Source: an uncultured Christensenellaceae bacterium (GTDB taxonomy: Bacteria; Bacillota; Clostridia; Christensenellales; Aristaeellaceae). Taken from it: DNA of 8,916 nucleotides. The first letter of the stretch is position 1; each line of letters starts with the position of its first letter. A program made the translations under genes and the position numbers. Under the pieces are notes generated by a model that did not search any database, had not been told where the DNA came from, and was given only the letters and a program-made list of their open reading frames with translations. Shown one piece after another: positions 1 to 6,207 of this stretch. The DNA is taken from NCBI GenBank assembly GCA_905236495.1, contig CAJOPV010000226.1, forward strand, positions 1-8,916, given 5' to 3'.

Positions 1-561
1 GGTGGAGGGGCCGAATACGCCGTCCGCCCCGCCCCATAAATAGCCCTTCTGGATCAGCCGCAATTGCAGCTGCCGCACGTCCGATCCCCGGTCCCCTTCC
101 CGCAGGGCGCGCAGACCCCAGCCCAGGGGGCCGTAGGGCCCGCCCTCGATCACCACCTTTGTGCCGTTTGGGATCGAAGTGTACAGCTTTTCCGCGTTTT
201 TCACCGAAAGCCTTATGCACCCGTGGGAGGCGGCGCTGCCGATGGATTCGGGCCGGTTGGTGCCGTGGATGCCGTAGCTGCCCCAGGGCACGTTCAGCCC
301 CAGGAACCGGGTGCCAAAGCCCGATAATTCGGTGGCGAACCGGTGGGTGATACGAAACACGCCCAGGGGCGAGGGGGTGTCCCGTTTCCCGGCGGCGATG
401 GGGTATGCCGCCGTTTCCCGGCCGTCCTGGTACACCGTCAGCCGCATCCGATCCGTTTCGATCCAGATCAGCGTGCCTTGGGGCGCGCCTTCGCCGCGGG
501 CGGGAAGGACAGGCAGCAGGCACAGCAGCAGCAACGCCGTTATCCGTCCGATCCGCGCCAT
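1..561 (-). CDS. L,D-transpeptidase (YkuD domain) with C-terminal peptidoglycan-binding domain, partial
   Basis: The 3' end is cut by the window edge; 187 codons are visible. The family makes 3-3 peptide cross-links in peptidoglycan, or attaches proteins to it, outside the membrane. Residues 1-25 look like a signal peptide: basic start (MARIGR), a leucine-rich core, then PARGEG. The YkuD catalytic domain spans about residues 30-140. It has the H99-G100 pair and the signature SHGCIRL (residues 112-118), with C115 as the expected catalytic cysteine. Residues 156-187 (RGSDVRQLQ, then DGVFGPST) match the start of a PG_binding_1 repeat, which runs off the window. ATG 561 is preceded by GGGGAGGGG at a suitable distance. 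The gene is divergent from the thioesterase. No convincing promoter of its own was found. The family call is firm; the subfamily and cellular role cannot be told. Confidence 0.93.
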   Translation of the reverse strand, partial: MARIGRITALLLLCLLPVLPARGEGAPQGTLIWIETDRMRLTVYQDGRETAAYPIAAGKRDTPSPLGVFRITHRFATELSGFGTRFLGLNVPWGSYGIHGTNRPESIGSAASHGCIRLSVKNAEKLYTSIPNGTKVVIEGGPYGPLGWGLRALREGDRGSDVRQLQLRLIQKGYLWGGADGVFGPST

Positions 562-595
562 CTGATCCCCTCCCCGGTCAGCGTATGCGCAGGCG

Positions 596-620
596 AAAAA
601 AAACATGCCCTTGCGGGGCA
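596..620 (-). terminator. Weak hairpin plus T8, minus-strand direction
   Basis: Read on the minus strand, TGCCC-CGCAA-GGGCA forms a 5-bp stem (620-606), followed after two bases by eight Ts (603-596). It has the form of a small intrinsic terminator but lies upstream of the L,D-transpeptidase start. It could attenuate that gene or block antisense read-through. It overlaps the -35 box of the plus-strand thioesterase promoter, so it may be coincidental. Confidence 0.3.
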
Positions 621-639
621 GGAGGGACTGGTTTATAAT
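611..639 (+). promoter_or_regulatory. Sigma-A-type promoter of the thioesterase gene
   Basis: TTGCGG (611-616) and a perfect TATAAT (634-639) are separated by 17 bp, and the likely transcription start is near 646. This leaves a short leader of about 24 nt before ATG 670. The same hexamer pair with the same spacing occurs on the minus strand before ireB. Confidence 0.75.
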
Positions 640-669
640 GAAAAAAAGAACGCGGAGAGGATGATCAGG

Positions 670-1116
670 ATGCATGACGTGACCAGCGGGGTGCAGATCG
701 TGATGCCCCAGCACTGCAACGGATACCAGACGCCCCGGCTTTTCGGCGGCCAGCTGATGGCCTGGATCGACGTGATCGGCGCCGTGGCGGCCAGGCGCTA
801 CGCCCACTGCGCGGTGACCACCGTGTGCGTGGATCATCTGGATTTTATCGCCCCGGCCCATCTCAACGATACCGTGGTGCAGGAGGCCAGGGTCACCTGG
901 GCGGGCCGCACCAGCATGGAGGTGCGGGTGGACAGCTTTGTGGAAAAGCTCAACGGCAAGCGGGAAATGGTGAACCGGGCCTACGCCGTGTACGTGGCCC
1001 TGGACGCAGACGAAAATCCCGCCCCCGTGGTGCCCGCCTTCGTGCCGGAGGGCGAGGAGGAGGAAAAAGAGTATGCCGCCGCCGTGGAGCGGCGGAAAAT
1101 CCGGCTGGGGCGGTGA
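670..1116 (+). CDS. Acyl-CoA thioesterase, hotdog fold (YciA/ACOT type)
   Basis: A 148-residue cytoplasmic enzyme expected to hydrolyse acyl-CoA to free acid and CoA. The hotdog hallmarks are near the start: MPQHCN (12-17), then LFGGQLMAWID (24-34), where D34 occupies the acidic active-site position of this family. VDHLDFI follows, then a GRTSMEV strand typical of acyl-CoA hydrolases. The C-terminus is acidic (EGEEEEKE) and then basic, as in many family members. ATG 670 is chosen over ATG 661 because GGAGAGG (654-660) abuts 661 but lies 9 nt from 670. An open frame extends upstream to 343, but it crosses the promoter and the opposite-strand transpeptidase gene. The gene appears to be monocistronic. 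Acyl-chain preference cannot be read from the sequence. Confidence 0.9.
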   Translation: MHDVTSGVQIVMPQHCNGYQTPRLFGGQLMAWIDVIGAVAARRYAHCAVTTVCVDHLDFIAPAHLNDTVVQEARVTWAGRTSMEVRVDSFVEKLNGKREMVNRAYAVYVALDADENPAPVVPAFVPEGEEEEKEYAAAVERRKIRLGR

Positions 1117-1182
1117 AAAATGCGGACGAAATCCCTTTGACCGAGCCGACGGCAGGGCACGCCCGTGAAATCTCCCGGCGGG

Positions 1183-1211
1183 GGTTCAGGGGCCCCGGAG
1201 GCCCCTGAACC
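1183..1211. terminator. Perfect 12-bp hairpin between convergent genes
   Basis: GGTTCAGGGGCC and its exact reverse complement flank a 5-nt loop (CCGGA). A second outer pair, GAAATC (1167-1172) with GATTTC (1214-1219), can extend the structure. It sits between the ends of the thioesterase (+) and rubrerythrin (-) genes, so a shared bidirectional terminator is the simplest reading. Neither side has a proper T-tract, so it may instead be a 3' stabilising hairpin or a copy of a dispersed palindrome. Confidence 0.55.
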
Positions 1212-1220
1212 GTGATTTCC

Positions 1221-1754
1221 TCAATAATTCTCGGCCCGGACCTGGAAATACGCCTGGGGATGGGCGCAGACGGGGCAGACGTCGGGGGCCTGTTTGCCCA
1301 CTACGATGTGGCCGCAGTTGCCGCACTGCCAGATCATGTCGCCGTCCTTGGAGAACACCAGGCCCTCCTGTACGTTTTTGAGCAGCTTGCGATAGCGCTC
1401 CTCATGCTCCTTTTCGATGGCGCCCACGCCGTCAAACAGGGCGGCGATGTCGTCGAAGCCCTCTTCCCGGGCCTCCTTGGCGAACTGGGCGTACATATCC
1501 GTCCATTCGTAGTTTTCGCCCTCCGCGGCGGCCAGCAGGTTTTCCGCGGTGGTGCCGATGCCGCCCAGCAGCTTGAACCAGATTTTCGCGTGCTCCTTTT
1601 CGTTGTCCGCCGTCTCCAGGAACAGATTGGCGATCTGCACGTAGCCTTCCTTCTTGGCCTTGGAGGCAAAATAAGTGTACTTGTTCCGGGCCTGGCTTTC
1701 GCCGGCAAAGGCGGTGCGCAGGTTTTGCTCGGTGCGGCTTCCTTTCAAATCCAT
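1221..1754 (-). CDS. Rubrerythrin
   Basis: A 177-residue non-haem iron protein that reduces hydrogen peroxide in the cytoplasm of anaerobes, using electrons from rubredoxin-type donors. The N-terminal ferritin-like four-helix domain (about 1-135) carries the diiron ligands: E19 in FAGESQARNKY, the first ExxH (E52-H55) and the second ExxH (E114-H117). The GENYEW segment (79-84) supplies the glutamates between them. The C-terminal rubredoxin domain (about 140-175) has CGNC (C144, C147) and CPVC (C160, C163) for the single Fe site. Length and domain order are those of classical rubrerythrin. ATG 1754 is preceded by AAGGAGG (1764-1770), 9 nt away; an in-frame upstream ATG at 1775 lies beyond this site. 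recF lies 97 bp upstream on the same strand, and an inverted repeat sits in that gap. Confidence 0.96.
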   Translation of the reverse strand: MDLKGSRTEQNLRTAFAGESQARNKYTYFASKAKKEGYVQIANLFLETADNEKEHAKIWFKLLGGIGTTAENLLAAAEGENYEWTDMYAQFAKEAREEGFDDIAALFDGVGAIEKEHEERYRKLLKNVQEGLVFSKDGDMIWQCGNCGHIVVGKQAPDVCPVCAHPQAYFQVRAENY

Positions 1755-1791
1755 GGTGAACGTCCTCCTTTTCATTAGTTGTTATTACATT

Positions 1792-1821
1792 CGCCATACA
1801 GGCGGTTTTTCCTGCATGGCG
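1792..1821. repeat. Near-perfect inverted repeat upstream of rubrerythrin
   Basis: CGCCATACAGG (1792-1802) and CCTGCATGGCG (1811-1821) are 11-bp arms with one mismatch around an 8-bp centre (CGGTTTTT). It lies between recF and rubrerythrin, about 38 bp before the rubrerythrin start. It could be a leader hairpin, an operator or a recF 3' structure. Read on the minus strand it has no T-tract after it, so it is not a standard terminator, and it does not match PerR or Rex box patterns as I know them. Confidence 0.5.
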
Positions 1822-1851
1822 GACCCAACGATATTCCAAAATTTGCCAATT

Positions 1852-2952
1852 TCAAGCGTCCTTTGCTTCCTCCACCTGCCCATCCTTCACCCGCAGCACG
1901 CAGGCGGGGCGGGCGCCGATGAAATCGTTTTGATCGGTGCAGGTGAGCAGCGCCTGGGCCCGGCCGATGCGGGCGATGAGACGGCGGCGGCGTTCCGGGT
2001 CCAGCTCGCTGAGCACGTCGTCCAGCAGCAGCAGGGGAGGCTCGCCCTGATTGCTTTCCAGCAGATCGAAGGCTGCCAGCTTCATGGACAGGGCGGCGGT
2101 GCGCATCTGCCCCTGGGAGCCGAAGGATTTCAGGGCCTCGCCGCAGAGGGTCAGCTCCAATTCGTCCCGATGGGGGCCGAAGCAGGTGGTTTGTCGGCGG
2201 AGATCCTCCTCCCGGCAGGCGTGAAGGCCCCGCAGCATATCCGCCGCGGGATCGCCGGATTCCGCCAGCGCCCCCCGGTATTCCAGGGCGAAGGTTTCCT
2301 CCTCCCGCCCGCCGATGTAGAGATAATGCACCCCGGCCCGGGCGTTCAAATCCTGGCAGGCGTCCCGGCGCAGGCGCACCAGCGGCGCGGCGGCGGCGGC
2401 CAATTGCTCGTCCCAGGCGGGCAATTGCCGCAGATCGCCCAGCTTCAGTAGGGCGTTGCGCTGCTTTAAGGCGCTCATGTAGGTTTGCAGGGCGTAAAAA
2501 TACGCCCGCTGCTGCTGGGACAAAAGCATATCCAGAAACCGGCGGCGGGCCTGGGGGCCGTCCTTGACCAAGGCCAAATCCTCCGGCGAAAAAATGACGC
2601 AGGTGGCGTGGCCCATCAATTCGCCCATGCGGGCGGCGGTTTTGCCGTTGACGTAGACCACCTTGCGCCGCCTGGCGTTTTCAAACAGCCTCACGCCCAC
2701 GTCGTGGGCGCCATCGTTCCGGGAAACGGTGAGCTGCACGGCGGCGGTCTCCTGATCCCGGCGGATCATTTCCTTATCGTTGGCGGTGCGATGGCTGCGG
2801 CCCAGGCAGCACAGGTGCACCGCTTCCAGCAGGTTGGTTTTCCCCGCGCCGTTTTCGCCCACCAGCACCGTCACCCCCGGCGGCGGCGTCAGCGTCAATT
2901 GCTGATACCCGCGAAAATCCCGCAGGCGCAGCCCCGTGATCCGCACGGCCAT
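1852..2952 (-). CDS. recF: DNA replication and repair protein RecF
   Basis: A 366-residue SMC/ABC-like ATPase that binds single-strand/double-strand DNA junctions with RecO and RecR and helps load RecA at gaps. The Walker A motif is GENGAGKT (32-39), after the typical opening (LRLRDFRGYQ, 8-17). FSPEDLALVKDGP (121-133) is a RecF hallmark. The ABC signature is SFGSQGQMR (276-284), and Walker B with D-loop is LLLLDDVLSELDPE (307-320). Length is normal. ATG 2952 is preferred: GGAG at 2965-2962 lies 9 nt away and the protein then begins as RecF usually does. A GTG at 2982 would add ten residues. A TTGACT box (3001-2996) could be a -35 element, but its -10 is poor. No dnaN, S4-domain gene or gyrB adjoins it here. 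Confidence 0.97.
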   Translation of the reverse strand: MAVRITGLRLRDFRGYQQLTLTPPPGVTVLVGENGAGKTNLLEAVHLCCLGRSHRTANDKEMIRRDQETAAVQLTVSRNDGAHDVGVRLFENARRRKVVYVNGKTAARMGELMGHATCVIFSPEDLALVKDGPQARRRFLDMLLSQQQRAYFYALQTYMSALKQRNALLKLGDLRQLPAWDEQLAAAAAPLVRLRRDACQDLNARAGVHYLYIGGREEETFALEYRGALAESGDPAADMLRGLHACREEDLRRQTTCFGPHRDELELTLCGEALKSFGSQGQMRTAALSMKLAAFDLLESNQGEPPLLLLDDVLSELDPERRRRLIARIGRAQALLTCTDQNDFIGARPACVLRVKDGQVEEAKDA

Positions 2953-3018
2953 CCCTCCCTTCTCCGCTTCAAAGTTTGCCACAAGATACGGAGAAAGTCA
3001 ACCGAAAAAGCGCCGGGG

Positions 3019-3046
3019 GCCCATTGTTTCACGTGAAACAATGGGC
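3019..3046. promoter_or_regulatory. parS: parS site 1 (ParB/Spo0J binding) in a 28-bp perfect palindrome
   Basis: TGTTTCACGTGAAACA at 3025-3040 fits the bacterial parS consensus TGTTNCACGTGAAACA. Six more bases on each side (GCCCAT/ATGGGC) continue the symmetry to 28 bp. ParB loads here, spreads and recruits SMC for chromosome segregation. The site lies between divergent recF and the MMPL transporter, 14 bp before the transporter -35 box, so ParB occupancy could also affect that promoter. An identical core is repeated at 5682-5697. Confidence 0.85.
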
Positions 3047-3053
3047 GATCCGA

Positions 3054-3082
3054 TTGTGCGACGGGACCAATTCCTGTATAAT
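3054..3082 (+). promoter_or_regulatory. Sigma-A-type promoter of the MMPL transporter
   Basis: TTGTGC (3054-3059) and a perfect TATAAT (3077-3082) are separated by 17 bp. AAGGAGG (3090-3096) and ATG 3103 follow closely, giving a very short leader. It begins 14 bp after parS site 1. Confidence 0.75.
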
Positions 3083-3102
3083 ACCAGGGAAGGAGGCGAC
3101 CT

Positions 3103-5289
3103 ATGAAAGAAAAAATCGCCGGAGGGATCGTCCGGCATCGGTATGTGATTTTGATCCTGGGGCTGATCCTGGCGGCCTTTTGCGTGCCCGGCATCGGCAA
3201 AACCCGGATCAACTACGATCTGACCCGTTATTTGAGCGAAAGCACCATGACCCGCCGGGCGCTGACCGTGATGCAGGCGGAATTTGGCAGCACGGAACAG
3301 CTGCGCGTCATGTTTCACGACCTGGAGGATGAGACGCTTTCCCAATACGTCCGGGAAATGAACGAACTGCCCCAGGTGCAGCTGGCGGTGCATGAAAAGG
3401 AAAAGGACGCTGTGGAGCGGGACGGCCATGTGTGGCAGCTGGTGACGCTGACGCTAAAGGACTGCGACGGCGCGGCGCTGGTGGAGGAATTGCGCGGCAT
3501 GTTTCCATCGGCGGGGGATTACGCCGTGGGCGGCTCCGCCGCGTCGCAATTGGACGTGCAGGAAAGCGTGGGCAGGGAAATCCCGGTGGTGATGGCCATT
3601 GCGGTGGCGGTGGTGCTGCTGGTGCTTTTGCTTACCTCCCGGGCCTGGCTGGAGCCGCCGGTGATCCTGGCGGTGCTGGCCCTGTCCATCCTGATCAATA
3701 TGGGTACCAATTTCATTTTTCCCGACGTGTCTTTTATCACCTTCGCCGTCTGCGCCATTTTGCAGTTGGCCCTGTCCATCGACTACGCCATTATGCTGCT
3801 GCACGCCTGGAATGATCGGCGGCAGGAGGGGCTGGAAGCGGAGCAGGCCATGATCCGGGCGCTGGCGGATTCCTTCATGCCCATTTCGTCCAGCGCCTTC
3901 ACCACGGTGGCGGGGCTTTTATCCCTGCTGTTCATGAGCTTCACCATCGGCTTTGATATCGGCCTGGTGCTGTCCAAGGGAATCGTGATCAGCATGCTGT
4001 CGGTGTTCCTGCTGATGCCCGCCATGACGCTGCTGTGCAAAAAGGGCCTGATCCGCACCCAGCACAGGCCCATCCGATTGGGCGGCGCGCATTTGGCCCG
4101 GGGCGTGCTGCGCGGGCGGCGGGTCATTGCGGCGATTTTGTCCGTGGCGGCGATTGCGGGCTTCGTGCTGCAAAGCGGCAATACGTATACCTTTACCGAT
4201 ACAAGCAGCGCCAACCAGGGCGAAACGGGCCAGATCAAGCGGATTTTCGGCTCCTCCGATCCCCTGGCCCTGCTGGTGCCGGGCGGCGACACGGAGGCGG
4301 ATTACGACCGGCAGCGTGCCTTGGCCCAGGCGTTATCGGAAATCGAGATAGGAGGCGAACGCGCCTTTGACGGCGTGGCCGCGATGGTCACCACCGGCGC
4401 GGCGGCGCTTGAAACCTATACCGCCCAGGACGTGGCCGACCTGACGGGCCTTCCCCCCTTCTCGGTGAACCTGTTTTTCCTGGCGCGGGGCTTTGGCTCC
4501 TCCGTCCGGGCGGATCGGCTGCTGGACGCGGCGGGGGGATTGTTGCCGGGCGACGAGCGGATCGACAGCCTGAAGGCCGCCCTGGACACCGCCCGCACGG
4601 CCTTCATCGGCCCCCACTATACCCGCATGCTGCTGACGCCCCGGTTCCCCGTGGGTGACGGGCGGATGGGCAGCGCCATTGACCAAACGCTGGCCAAGGC
4701 ACGGGCCGAATACGGCGAGGATGTGTACCTGACCGGCGTCGCCATGTCCACCTACGATATCGGCCAGGCGTTCCAGGGGGATTTGCTGCGGGTGAACCTG
4801 ATCACCCTGGCGGCGATCTTCCTGATCGTGGCCCTGTCCTTCCGCCACGCGGGGGTGGCCGCGGTGCTGGTGTTCGTCATCGAGGGGGCGATATGGCTCT
4901 GCATGGCGGTGAGCCGCCTGCTGGGCCAGCCCATTTTCTTCATGAGCTACCTGATCTGCGTATCCATTCAAATGGGAGCCACCATCGACTATGCGATTTT
5001 ACTGACCCAGCAGTATCGTTCCGCCAGGAAATCGGGGCGAAACGCCGCGGACGCGCTGACCCGCGCCCTTGCCCACGCCCTGCCCACGGTGCTCACCTCC
5101 GGTATCATCATGATCACTGCCGGATATATCATCGGGCGGCTTTGCAGCGTGTATTACATTTCCTCCATCGGCCTGCTTTTGTCCCGGGGCGCGGCCATTT
5201 CCGTGATCCTGGTGCTGGTGTTTCTGCCCGCGCTGCTTACGCTTTTTGAACGGGACAGAAAAAGAACCATGCCTGTAAAATATAAATAG
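3103..5289 (+). CDS. MMPL/RND-superfamily transporter
   Basis: A 728-residue inner-membrane protein with the duplicated RND layout: TM1 (about 15-31), a soluble extracytoplasmic loop (about 35-155), a bundle of membrane segments (about 160-320), then the same again with a TM near 345-362, a loop (about 365-555) and a second bundle (about 560-715). Each half carries the paired Asp-Tyr of the MmpL proton relay: SIDYAIMLLHAW with D227-Y228, and ATIDYAILL with D629-Y630. Related proteins export lipids, hydrophobic compounds or antimicrobials using the proton gradient; the substrate here is unknown. AAGGAGG (3090-3096) lies 6 nt before ATG 3103. At 728 residues it is shorter than mycobacterial MmpL3 but normal for Firmicutes relatives. 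No accessory adaptor or regulator is adjacent. Confidence 0.93.
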   Translation: MKEKIAGGIVRHRYVILILGLILAAFCVPGIGKTRINYDLTRYLSESTMTRRALTVMQAEFGSTEQLRVMFHDLEDETLSQYVREMNELPQVQLAVHEKEKDAVERDGHVWQLVTLTLKDCDGAALVEELRGMFPSAGDYAVGGSAASQLDVQESVGREIPVVMAIAVAVVLLVLLLTSRAWLEPPVILAVLALSILINMGTNFIFPDVSFITFAVCAILQLALSIDYAIMLLHAWNDRRQEGLEAEQAMIRALADSFMPISSSAFTTVAGLLSLLFMSFTIGFDIGLVLSKGIVISMLSVFLLMPAMTLLCKKGLIRTQHRPIRLGGAHLARGVLRGRRVIAAILSVAAIAGFVLQSGNTYTFTDTSSANQGETGQIKRIFGSSDPLALLVPGGDTEADYDRQRALAQALSEIEIGGERAFDGVAAMVTTGAAALETYTAQDVADLTGLPPFSVNLFFLARGFGSSVRADRLLDAAGGLLPGDERIDSLKAALDTARTAFIGPHYTRMLLTPRFPVGDGRMGSAIDQTLAKARAEYGEDVYLTGVAMSTYDIGQAFQGDLLRVNLITLAAIFLIVALSFRHAGVAAVLVFVIEGAIWLCMAVSRLLGQPIFFMSYLICVSIQMGATIDYAILLTQQYRSARKSGRNAADALTRALAHALPTVLTSGIIMITAGYIIGRLCSVYYISSIGLLLSRGAAISVILVLVFLPALLTLFERDRKRTMPVKYK

Positions 5290-5319
5290 CCCCTTCCAAT
5301 ATCATTATCGGAAGAGGCT
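5288..5319 (-). terminator. Hairpin terminator after the DUF378 gene (minus direction)
   Basis: AGCCCCTTCC (5288-5297) and GGAAGAGGCT (5310-5319) pair over 10 positions. On the minus-strand RNA the one non-Watson-Crick position is a G-U wobble, and the hairpin is followed by a U-rich run (ATTTATATTTT). On the plus strand it is a C-A mismatch. It therefore suits termination of the minus-strand DUF378 transcript and overlaps the transporter stop codon. Confidence 0.55.
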
Positions 5320-5321
5320 GG

Positions 5322-5375
5322 GGAGGGCGCGGCTTTCATCGCGATAGGCGGCGAAATGACGGGCCCTCCTTTTTT
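5322..5375 (+). terminator. Likely terminator of the MMPL transporter
   Basis: GGAGGGC (5322-5328) pairs perfectly with GCCCTCC (5363-5369), which is followed at once by six Ts (5370-5375). The 34-nt interior can form a small inner helix. Long-looped but well placed, about 30 bp after the transporter stop. Confidence 0.5.
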
Positions 5376-5385
5376 GATGGATCCG

Positions 5386-5589
5386 TTATTCCTTCACCGT
5401 GTCGCTGTCCCGGAACAGCAGGGAAATGCACCACAGGCCGGCGGCGCCCACCAGCGTGTAAATGATCCGGCTGAGCAGCGCGGCCTGACCGCCGAAGATA
5501 TAGGCCACCAGGTCAAACTGGAATACGCCGATCAGACCCCAGTTGATGGCCCCGATGATGGTGAGCAGCAGCGCGATTTTATCCACCAT
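5386..5589 (-). CDS. DUF378 family small membrane protein
   Basis: A 67-residue protein with two hydrophobic segments (about 4-24 and 32-58). The conserved opening MVDKIALLLTIIGAINWGLIG and the middle FDLVAYIFGG are typical of DUF378 (YuzA-like) proteins, whose function is not known. ATG 5589 is supported by AAGGAGG (5599-5605), 9 nt upstream; the open frame extends further, but those residues cover the ribosome binding site. It is convergent with the transporter and appears to be monocistronic, with a terminator hairpin both upstream and downstream. Confidence 0.88.
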   Translation of the reverse strand: MVDKIALLLTIIGAINWGLIGVFQFDLVAYIFGGQAALLSRIIYTLVGAAGLWCISLLFRDSDTVKE

Positions 5590-5653
5590 TGCAACATGCC
5601 TCCTTTTTTTGTTCAGAGATAGTGTGTCTGGAACGGGCGGAAAATATACGCGC

Positions 5654-5680
5654 AAAAAAAGTCCGCGGCGCGAAACCGCG
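5654..5680 (-). terminator. Minus-direction hairpin terminator beside parS site 2
   Basis: On the minus strand, CGCGG-TTTCGCG-CCGCG (5680-5664) is followed by GAC and seven Ts (5660-5654). The stem is only 5 bp but all G-C, with a good T-run. It lies just downstream (minus sense) of parS site 2. The nearest upstream operon already has its own terminator at 5778-5808, so this one would stop read-through or a short unknown transcript. Confidence 0.5.
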
Positions 5681-5681
5681 T

Positions 5682-5697
5682 TGTTTCACGTGAAACA
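5682..5697. promoter_or_regulatory. parS: parS site 2 (ParB/Spo0J binding)
   Basis: TGTTTCACGTGAAACA, identical to the core of site 1 about 2.66 kb away. Here the symmetry stops at the core. It lies in a non-coding stretch between terminator hairpins. Two exact copies of a 16-bp palindrome this close make chance very unlikely. Confidence 0.87.
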
Positions 5698-5777
5698 TAA
5701 AGCATGGATATTGCAATATGCCGCTGCAAAGAGCTCAATCTGCTTATGAGGGAAAGGGCGGCGGATTTCCGGGCAGC
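5698..5777. other. Non-coding spacer with a 12-bp palindrome
   Basis: Part of the 268-bp gene-free interval 5590-5857, which otherwise holds the two terminators and parS site 2. The spacer contains the perfect palindrome ATATTGCAATAT (5708-5719). On the minus strand TTGAGC-17 bp-TGCAAT is a weak promoter-like pair. I see no supported gene; open frames here lack ribosome binding sites. Confidence 0.4.
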
Positions 5778-5808
5778 AAAAAAGCCCCCAATCAAAGGGG
5801 GCTTTTTT
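5778..5808. terminator. Strong bidirectional rho-independent terminator
   Basis: AAAAAAGCCCCC (5778-5789) and GGGGGCTTTTTT (5797-5808) are perfect 12-bp arms around a 7-nt loop. A T6 run follows the G-C core in either direction. It lies about 50 bp past the DUF1292 stop and ends the ireB-ruvX-DUF1292 operon. Confidence 0.93.
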
Positions 5809-5857
5809 ACAAGGGACGGACGGCAAACGCGGGACGCGATGCCGCGTTGGGGGACGA

Positions 5858-6175
5858 TTATTCCTCGTCCTCCTCGTCCATCATGGCCATGAACTGATCA
5901 AACACCGCCTGTGATACCTCGTCGTCGTCGATGGAGACGTAAATATCCTCGCCGGTATCGGGGTCCTTTTCGATTTTCAGGATCAGCACTTCTCCTTCGT
6001 CGTCGTCCACGTCCTCGTCGGAGAGCACCATCAGCACCACGTAGAGATCGCCGTCGTATTCGATGGTGTTCAGATACTCGAATTGGGTGGTGACGCCGTC
6101 CTCGTCGGTCAATTCGATGATGCCTTCGGGCAATTCGTCTTCCTCAGGGATGTTGTTCATTTCTTCGTCCGTCAT
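5858..6175 (-). CDS. DUF1292 family protein (YrzB-like)
   Basis: A 105-residue, very acidic cytoplasmic protein. GIIELTDEDGVTTQFEYLNTI (about 18-38), then YVVLMVL and EVLILKIEKD, give the beta-rich DUF1292 pattern, between acidic tails (DDDEGE; MMDEEDEE). Function is unknown. It is the last gene of the ireB-ruvX-DUF1292 operon, the same order as yrzL-yrrK-yrzB in Bacillus subtilis. ATG 6175 is chosen because GGAGG (6184-6188) lies 8 nt upstream. An in-frame ATG at 6211 would overlap ruvX and place that site inside the coding region. Confidence 0.9.
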   Translation of the reverse strand: MTDEEMNNIPEEDELPEGIIELTDEDGVTTQFEYLNTIEYDGDLYVVLMVLSDEDVDDDEGEVLILKIEKDPDTGEDIYVSIDDDEVSQAVFDQFMAMMDEEDEE

Positions 6176-6207
6176 TTTTTGTTCCTCCGTCAAATTGATG
6201 GGCGCGG

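Noticed and set aside
343..669. N-terminal extension of the thioesterase frame
   Set aside because: It crosses the promoter and the opposite-strand transpeptidase gene; the hotdog domain and ribosome binding site fit the start at 670.
1212..1778. 188-residue plus-strand open frame
   Set aside because: It is antisense to rubrerythrin, whose motifs and ribosome binding site are clear; it is a GC-rich shadow frame.
2953..3102. oriC next to recF and parS
   Set aside because: No TTATCCACA-like DnaA boxes or AT-rich unwinding region seen; only origin-proximal location is suggested.
4333..4971. 212-residue minus-strand open frame
   Set aside because: Antisense to the MMPL transporter, with low-complexity composition and no ribosome binding site noted.
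5704..5892. 62-residue plus-strand open frame
   Set aside because: It runs through the strong bidirectional terminator and into the antisense of DUF1292.
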